NCBI GenBank assembly: GCA_024644505.1
Contig: JAHEHQ010000074.1
Coordinates: 1-10,017 of the forward strand
Length of the DNA: 10,017 bases
Reading direction: 5' to 3'
DNA from: Gammaproteobacteria bacterium
GTDB taxonomy: Bacteria > Pseudomonadota > Gammaproteobacteria > Chromatiales > Chromatiaceae
In this document: positions 6,986-10,017 of the stretch, one piece after another
Layout: each line of letters starts with the position of its first letter
How positions within the stretch are numbered: position 1 is the first letter of the stretch
Position numbers and translations under genes: made by a program
Notes under the pieces: generated by a model
Seen by the model: only the letters and a program-made list of their open reading frames with translations
Databases searched by the model: none
Told to the model about the DNA's origin: nothing

Positions 6986-8820
6986 TGGAGGAACATGTTG
7001 GACAACTCTGGGATCGCCTGATCACGCGTGCTGCAAGCCGCCGTCACCCGGAAGCGGCGGTAACCCTGGAGCAAGCCAGTCGTTGCGCAGGGATCCTGTT
7101 CCGCGCCCTCGGCGGTGACGGCGGCCTGCGGGTGGAGGCCGCCAACGCCACGGCCCACGGTGCCCGACGCAGCTGGCTGCAGCGCATAGGCGGCAGCAAC
7201 CGGAAGGTGGAACTTTCCTGGCGTGATGAACAGGCACTGCGCCTGCCATCCGTGATCGATGTGTTCCCCAGGGCCGGTCTGAACCGAGACCTCTATCTGT
7301 GGCTAGCCGCACTGGCATCACAGGCCGGCAATGAGGGCTGGTCCGATTGGTTCGTACAGAGCCAGTTTCTCACTCGACAGGTTCTCCGGGACTACCCGGG
7401 TCTTGGTACGCGCTATCGGCGTCTGGTGACGGCTCATCTGGAACAGCGTCCCGAGGCTCACCGGATACCGGCGGACCAGGCCAAACAGGAGCGGGCCATC
7501 CGCGATGCACTCCTGAGACCCGGCAGCCGTGATTGGCTGCCTGAGGCCAGGCATGCACCTCAGCCGGTACTCCTGTGGCTGCACCCCACCCCTCCCATAG
7601 CGTTCAGCGGCTCCAGCAACCAGGATGCGGACGATGCCGGGGAACGACAGGGTAACAGCAAAAACCTCGATGATCAGCGACGCCGCACCGCCGAGCGCAC
7701 CGAAATGCCACGGCAGGACCGTGGTCTCGTGACCATACGCATGGAAAACATTCTGACCTGGGGTGAATTCGCCAAGGTCGATCGGGGTTTGGAAGAGAAC
7801 GAGGACCTGGACCAGGCAGCCGATGCCGCGGAAGCCATGGAGCAGTTCGATGTGACGAGGGACGGAAAATCCGTATCCTCCCGTTTGCGCTTCGATCTGG
7901 ACTTGCCCTCCCAGAGCTGCGATGACCAGTGCATTGGCGAGGGTATTCTACTGCCCGAATGGGACTACCGCTCACAACGCCTCCAACCCGACCACTGCCG
8001 GGTACAGCCTATGGTTGCGGCCGACTCACTACCCTGTGAACTGCCTGCCCGCCTGCGCCTTATCGCGGCAAGGTTGCGCGCACAGTTTCAGGCGCTGGCA
8101 CCGGCGCGCACCTGGCACCGGGGTCAGCAGGACGGAACGGAGATCGACCTGGAGGCCTATCTTCGCTTCAGTGGGGAACGGGCCGCGGGGCAATCCGTTG
8201 CCGGGGACCGCCTGTATCGGGAAATGCGCTGCGGCGCCCGAGATCTGGCCTGCCTGCTGCTGGCCGACCTGTCACTCTCGACCGACGCCTGGGTGAACGA
8301 TCAGGCACGGGTAATCGATGTCATTCGCGATACGCTTTTTCTATTTGCCGAAACACTGGGGGCAACCGGGGACCGCTTCGCCATGTACGGCTTTTCGTCA
8401 CGGCGACGAGATCCGGTCCGCTTCCACCAGCTGAAAAGCTTTGACGAACGCTGCGATGCCCGTGTTCGCAGCCGCATCCACAATATCAAACCAGGGTACT
8501 ACACGCGAATGGGGACAGCGATACGCCATGCGACTAATTTGCTGGGTGAGCAGCCCGCAGGCCGGCGCCTGTTGCTGCTATTGACCGACGGTAAACCCAA
8601 TGACCTTGACAAATACGAGGGCCGCTACGGTATCGAAGACACCCGTCATGCCATCCGCCAGGCCCGTGACCTGGGCCTGCAACCGTTTTGTGTCACGGTG
8701 GACAGATACGCCGGCGAGTATCTGCCTCACCTGTTCGGCAGCGGGGGCTTCGTGGTAATCCGCAAACCGTCCCAGCTGCCAAGGGAATTGCCGGTACTTT
8801 ACGCTCGACTGACTGCATGA
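6985..8820 (+). CDS. norD: NorD, VWA-domain protein required for NO reductase activation
   Basis: 611 aa, typical NorD length. The C-terminal von Willebrand A domain (about 420-605) keeps a metal-ion-dependent adhesion site: D428-L-S430-L-S432 (LLLADLSLST), a threonine in the loop near YYTRMGTAIRH, and T534/D535 (LLLLLTDGKPND). The N-terminal two thirds are alpha-helical and include an acidic, low-complexity linker (about 208-235 and 270-290). NorD forms the partner complex of the NorQ hexamer and is thought to present NorB to the ATPase for FeB insertion. A ribosome site AAGGGA sits 6 nt before the ATG, which overlaps the upstream stop (TGATG). It is the last gene of the plus-strand operon and converges on the channel gene. 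NorD is separated from NorQ here by two genes, unlike the adjacent norQD order of Paracoccus. Confidence 0.97.
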   Translation: MEEHVGQLWDRLITRAASRRHPEAAVTLEQASRCAGILFRALGGDGGLRVEAANATAHGARRSWLQRIGGSNRKVELSWRDEQALRLPSVIDVFPRAGLNRDLYLWLAALASQAGNEGWSDWFVQSQFLTRQVLRDYPGLGTRYRRLVTAHLEQRPEAHRIPADQAKQERAIRDALLRPGSRDWLPEARHAPQPVLLWLHPTPPIAFSGSSNQDADDAGERQGNSKNLDDQRRRTAERTEMPRQDRGLVTIRMENILTWGEFAKVDRGLEENEDLDQAADAAEAMEQFDVTRDGKSVSSRLRFDLDLPSQSCDDQCIGEGILLPEWDYRSQRLQPDHCRVQPMVAADSLPCELPARLRLIAARLRAQFQALAPARTWHRGQQDGTEIDLEAYLRFSGERAAGQSVAGDRLYREMRCGARDLACLLLADLSLSTDAWVNDQARVIDVIRDTLFLFAETLGATGDRFAMYGFSSRRRDPVRFHQLKSFDERCDARVRSRIHNIKPGYYTRMGTAIRHATNLLGEQPAGRRLLLLLTDGKPNDLDKYEGRYGIEDTRHAIRQARDLGLQPFCVTVDRYAGEYLPHLFGSGGFVVIRKPSQLPRELPVLYARLTA

Positions 8821-8846
8821 TGACAATGAGACCCGTCAAGTCAGTC

Positions 8847-8867
8847 TGCCCGAAGATTCCCGGGGCA
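8847..8867. terminator. Weak candidate terminator hairpin between convergent genes
   Basis: TGCCC and GGGCA arms (5 bp, 11-nt loop) lie in the 79-nt gap between the norD and channel stop codons. A short TTTT follows about 7 nt later on the plus strand. The stem is short and the T-run distant, so this is only a candidate. Confidence 0.25.
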
Positions 8868-8899
8868 TCCTCTGTTTTAATGCAGGCTTGGAACAGGCT

Positions 8900-9415
8900 C
8901 TATATCTTCGACTCTATTTGGCTTCTTGCTGTTCGTTTTAGCTTAACGCGTTCCATGTGTTCTATGAGGGTATCCGTCGTTTCTCTCAGTACCTCCAGCT
9001 CCTCGACGGACAGATCATCGAGCTGTTCCAGATTGTATTCGATGGTGTCGATAATCTGTTTTGACGGACGCTGCAGGGGGCGCATGAAATAGGCAGTGAT
9101 GGTTGCCACTATCGCCCCGAAAAACAGCATCGACCCCAGTATGATCCACAAACCCCCGATGACTTCCGAAATGCCGTTGACGGGCATATCAGCGATACCG
9201 GCTGTGGAGAACGCGGCTATGCCCCAATAAAGGGCCCTTCCATAAGATGTGATCGTTGTTCCTTCGGCGCCACGTTCGGCAAAATACAGACCGGCGGCAA
9301 AAAGCAGCCACAGCGTCAGCAGCAATAAGGCCATCTTGATCAGCGGGGTGTGTATCATCACATCCCAGATGAACTTCCGGCTCCTGCGCCTCAATCCCCG
9401 GTTTCTTCTGCTCAT
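8900..9415 (-). CDS. Two-helix ion-channel (K+ channel-like) membrane protein with divergent filter
   Basis: 171 aa from ATG 9415; a GTG at 9448 would add 11 residues. A basic N-terminus (MSRRNRGLRRRSRK) precedes helix 1 (about 26-46). A pore helix and filter (YGRALYWGIAAFSTAGIADMPVN, 58-80) and helix 2 (about 84-110, LWIILGSMLFFGAIVATITAYF) follow, then a charged C-terminal coiled-coil region (about 120-160). The order helix/pore/helix and the aromatic pore helix match the Ion_trans_2 potassium-channel fold. The filter is TAGIAD (71-76) where K+ channels have TVGYGD, so K+ selectivity is doubtful. No nucleotide-binding RCK domain is present. It is read towards norD and lies downstream of a small gene in the same direction. 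The start is uncertain because neither codon has a clear ribosome site. Confidence 0.82.
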   Translation of the reverse strand: MSRRNRGLRRRSRKFIWDVMIHTPLIKMALLLLTLWLLFAAGLYFAERGAEGTTITSYGRALYWGIAAFSTAGIADMPVNGISEVIGGLWIILGSMLFFGAIVATITAYFMRPLQRPSKQIIDTIEYNLEQLDDLSVEELEVLRETTDTLIEHMERVKLKRTARSQIESKI

Positions 9416-9485
9416 CCTGTTGTCGCAAGCATGCTCATCAAAACGCACCCCTCGGTTTCGCCGGGGAACAGGCTATCTTTCTCCT

Positions 9486-9650
9486 TCAACTTTCCTTCTT
9501 GGTCAAACCGAGTTCATACTCCAGGTTGTATTGGTCGAACACCTGGTTCGCCTCTCGATTGAGCTCTTCGAACAGATCGCTTGGATCTTCCCCTTCCGCG
9601 ATCCGCTCAGTGACCAATGCCTCCAAGGCTTTTTTGAAGTTGCCTGACAT
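9486..9650 (-). CDS. Small acidic soluble protein of unknown function (54 aa)
   Basis: The frame from ATG 9650 reads MSGNFKKALEALVTERIAEG, then EDPSDLFEELNREANQVFDQ, then YNLEYELGLTKKES, and stops at TGA 9486-9488. It is preceded by GGGAGGTG 6 nt upstream, close to the ideal anti-16S complement. This strongly supports real translation despite the small size. It looks helical and amphipathic, mostly acidic, with no cysteine, signal peptide or membrane segment. It is 37-70 nt upstream of the channel gene (depending on the channel start) and transcribed the same way, so it is likely in one operon. I do not recognise the family. A small regulator or binding partner of the channel's C-terminal coiled coil is possible but unproven. 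Confidence 0.72.
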   Translation of the reverse strand: MSGNFKKALEALVTERIAEGEDPSDLFEELNREANQVFDQYNLEYELGLTKKES

Positions 9651-9665
9651 TTTACACCTCCCTTC

Positions 9666-9757
9666 TTACATCGAGTACCAAAAACCTGACAGCTGCTCAA
9701 AACGCTGTCTTTGGGGGCGAGGCACCCTCTCATGCCCATCAGCCCCCTTTGCTTCAT
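9666..9757 (-). pseudogene. Possible 30-codon gene frameshifted at a G5 tract
   Basis: An ATG at 9757 follows a near-perfect ribosome site (AAGGAGGTGA, 9762-9771, spacing 7). In its own frame it reads MKQRGLMGMRGC and then runs out of frame over the 54-aa gene. In the neighbouring frame, codons for ADGHERVPRPQRQRFEQLSG then FWYSM end at TAA 9666-9668, just before the next ribosome site. A sixth G in the GGGGG run (minus strand, 9743-9747) would join the two into MKQRGADGHE...FWYSM, 30 aa. The operon-like spacing supports the joined frame. It may be a broken gene, a slippage-controlled gene, a sequencing error, or simply a leader. The family is not recognised. Confidence 0.4.
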
Positions 9758-9788
9758 CTCTTCACCTCCTTGAATAAGGATTCCTTTC

Positions 9789-9800
9789 CTCATATATGAG
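9789..9800. repeat. 12-nt palindrome CTCATATATGAG at predicted transcription start
   Basis: Perfect palindrome overlapping the 3' end of the -10 element and the predicted start of the leftward transcript. It could be an operator or chance in an AT-rich region. Confidence 0.45.
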
Positions 9801-9804
9801 TATA
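9799..9804 (-). promoter_or_regulatory. Probable -10 element of the channel-operon promoter
   Basis: TATACT on the minus strand matches TATAAT at five of six positions. It lies 33 nt (centre to centre) downstream of the Crp/Fnr-type box at 9828-9841, predicting a start near 9792. A 12-nt palindrome CTCATATATGAG (9789-9800) spans the expected start site. Confidence 0.65.
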
Positions 9805-9827
9805 GATTTATCAATCAATCCAGGGAG

Positions 9828-9841
9828 ATGACAATTGTCAA
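9828..9841 (-). promoter_or_regulatory. Second Crp/Fnr-family box (DNR/NNR-like)
   Basis: On the minus strand, TTGACAATTGTCAT fits TTGAC-N4-GTCAA with one mismatch; the inner 12 nt (9829-9840) are a perfect palindrome. The TTGAC/GTCAA form is the known half-site variant of NNR/DNR-type regulators of denitrification. Its centre (9834.5) is placed for class II activation of the leftward operon. It could also act to the right, where TAAACT (9864-9869) is a weak -10 candidate at similar distance. Confidence 0.7.
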
Positions 9842-9911
9842 TGCAAATGAGACTGTTTCTCAATAAACTCTCCTTTGAAAGGTCCCCAAGGGGTACTAAA
9901 GGTCATAGGGA

Positions 9912-10017
9912 ATGGATGAGCAAGATGCAGGAATAGGCTCTGGCATGAATGAGTTAAAATTGATTTACTCCCTGTTTGATCAGGAAGTCAGGCATACCTT
10001 GGGTTTTCTGGCTTCAT
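9912..10017 (+). CDS. N-terminal fragment of an unidentified protein (runs off right edge)
   Basis: An open frame of 35 codons from ATG 9912 with no stop before the window end: MDEQDAGIGSGMNELKLIYS then LFDQEVRHTLGFLAS. A second in-frame ATG at 9945 (MNELKLIYS) may be the true start. An AAAGG stretch about 9 nt before 9912 could serve as ribosome site. It is divergent from the channel operon and shares its upstream region, including the Crp/Fnr-type box. Too little is visible to name a family; a regulator beside a nor region would be unsurprising but is not shown. Confidence 0.45.
   Translation, partial: MDEQDAGIGSGMNELKLIYSLFDQEVRHTLGFLAS

Noticed and set aside
9503..9757. 84-codon minus-strand frame from the strong ribosome site at 9762-9771
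   Set aside because: Its second half covers the 54-aa gene out of frame and looks non-protein-like; the neighbouring frame fits better up to 9666.
9882..9896. GTCCCCAAGGGGTAC near-palindrome
   Set aside because: Loop of two bases is too tight for a hairpin and it matches no operator I know.
1..10017. tRNA, rRNA, CRISPR arrays, insertion sequences or attachment sites
   Set aside because: No cloverleaf-like sequence, spaced direct repeats, transposase frame or terminal inverted repeats were seen.

Overview
The window (about 10 kb, fairly GC-rich, dense operons) looks like a piece of chromosome from a denitrifying gammaproteobacterium. This rests on a cytochrome-c-type nitric oxide reductase (cNOR) cluster beside a cytochrome b561 / PepSY / OmpR-type two-component group. 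The taxon is inferred from gene style, not proven.

Left block (1-2184, minus strand): transcribed leftwards, a di-heme cytochrome b561-type membrane protein, then a broken PepSY-domain gene, then an OmpR-family response regulator that overlaps the start of its histidine kinase. The kinase runs off the left edge. The PepSY gene carries an in-frame TAG and a 5-nt tandem-repeat expansion.

Intergenic block (2185-2579): an AT-rich divergent regulatory region. It holds a perfect Crp/Fnr-type palindrome (TTGAT-N4-ATCAA) placed for class II activation of norC.

Central block (2580-8820, plus strand): norC and norB encode the two cNOR subunits. They are followed by a degraded norF remnant (one stop, one frameshift), norQ (MoxR-type AAA+ ATPase), a three-helix DUF4870/Tic20-like membrane protein, a NapH/CcoG-like membrane polyferredoxin, and norD (VWA-domain partner of NorQ). 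NorC/NorB reduce 2 NO to N2O. NorQ and NorD are the known activation pair for NorB. The two genes between norQ and norD replace the more familiar norE/norF neighbours and are nearly gap-free with their flanks, so they are probably part of NO-reductase assembly, repair or electron supply.

Right block (8900-9841, minus strand, convergent with norD): a probable operon led by a second Crp/Fnr-type palindrome whose spacing to its -10 hexamer (33 nt centre to centre) is the same as at norC. It contains a possible 30-codon gene that is out of frame by one G in a G5 tract, an unrecognised 54-aa soluble protein with a very strong ribosome binding site, and a two-helix K+-channel-like protein whose selectivity filter reads TAGIAD instead of TVGYGD. 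A further open frame begins on the plus strand at 9912 and leaves the window.

The most interesting points are the apparent co-regulation of an unusual channel with NO reductase, the unconventional accessory pair between norQ and norD, and the clustering of gene lesions in small accessory genes while the large genes (over 8 kb of coding sequence) are intact.
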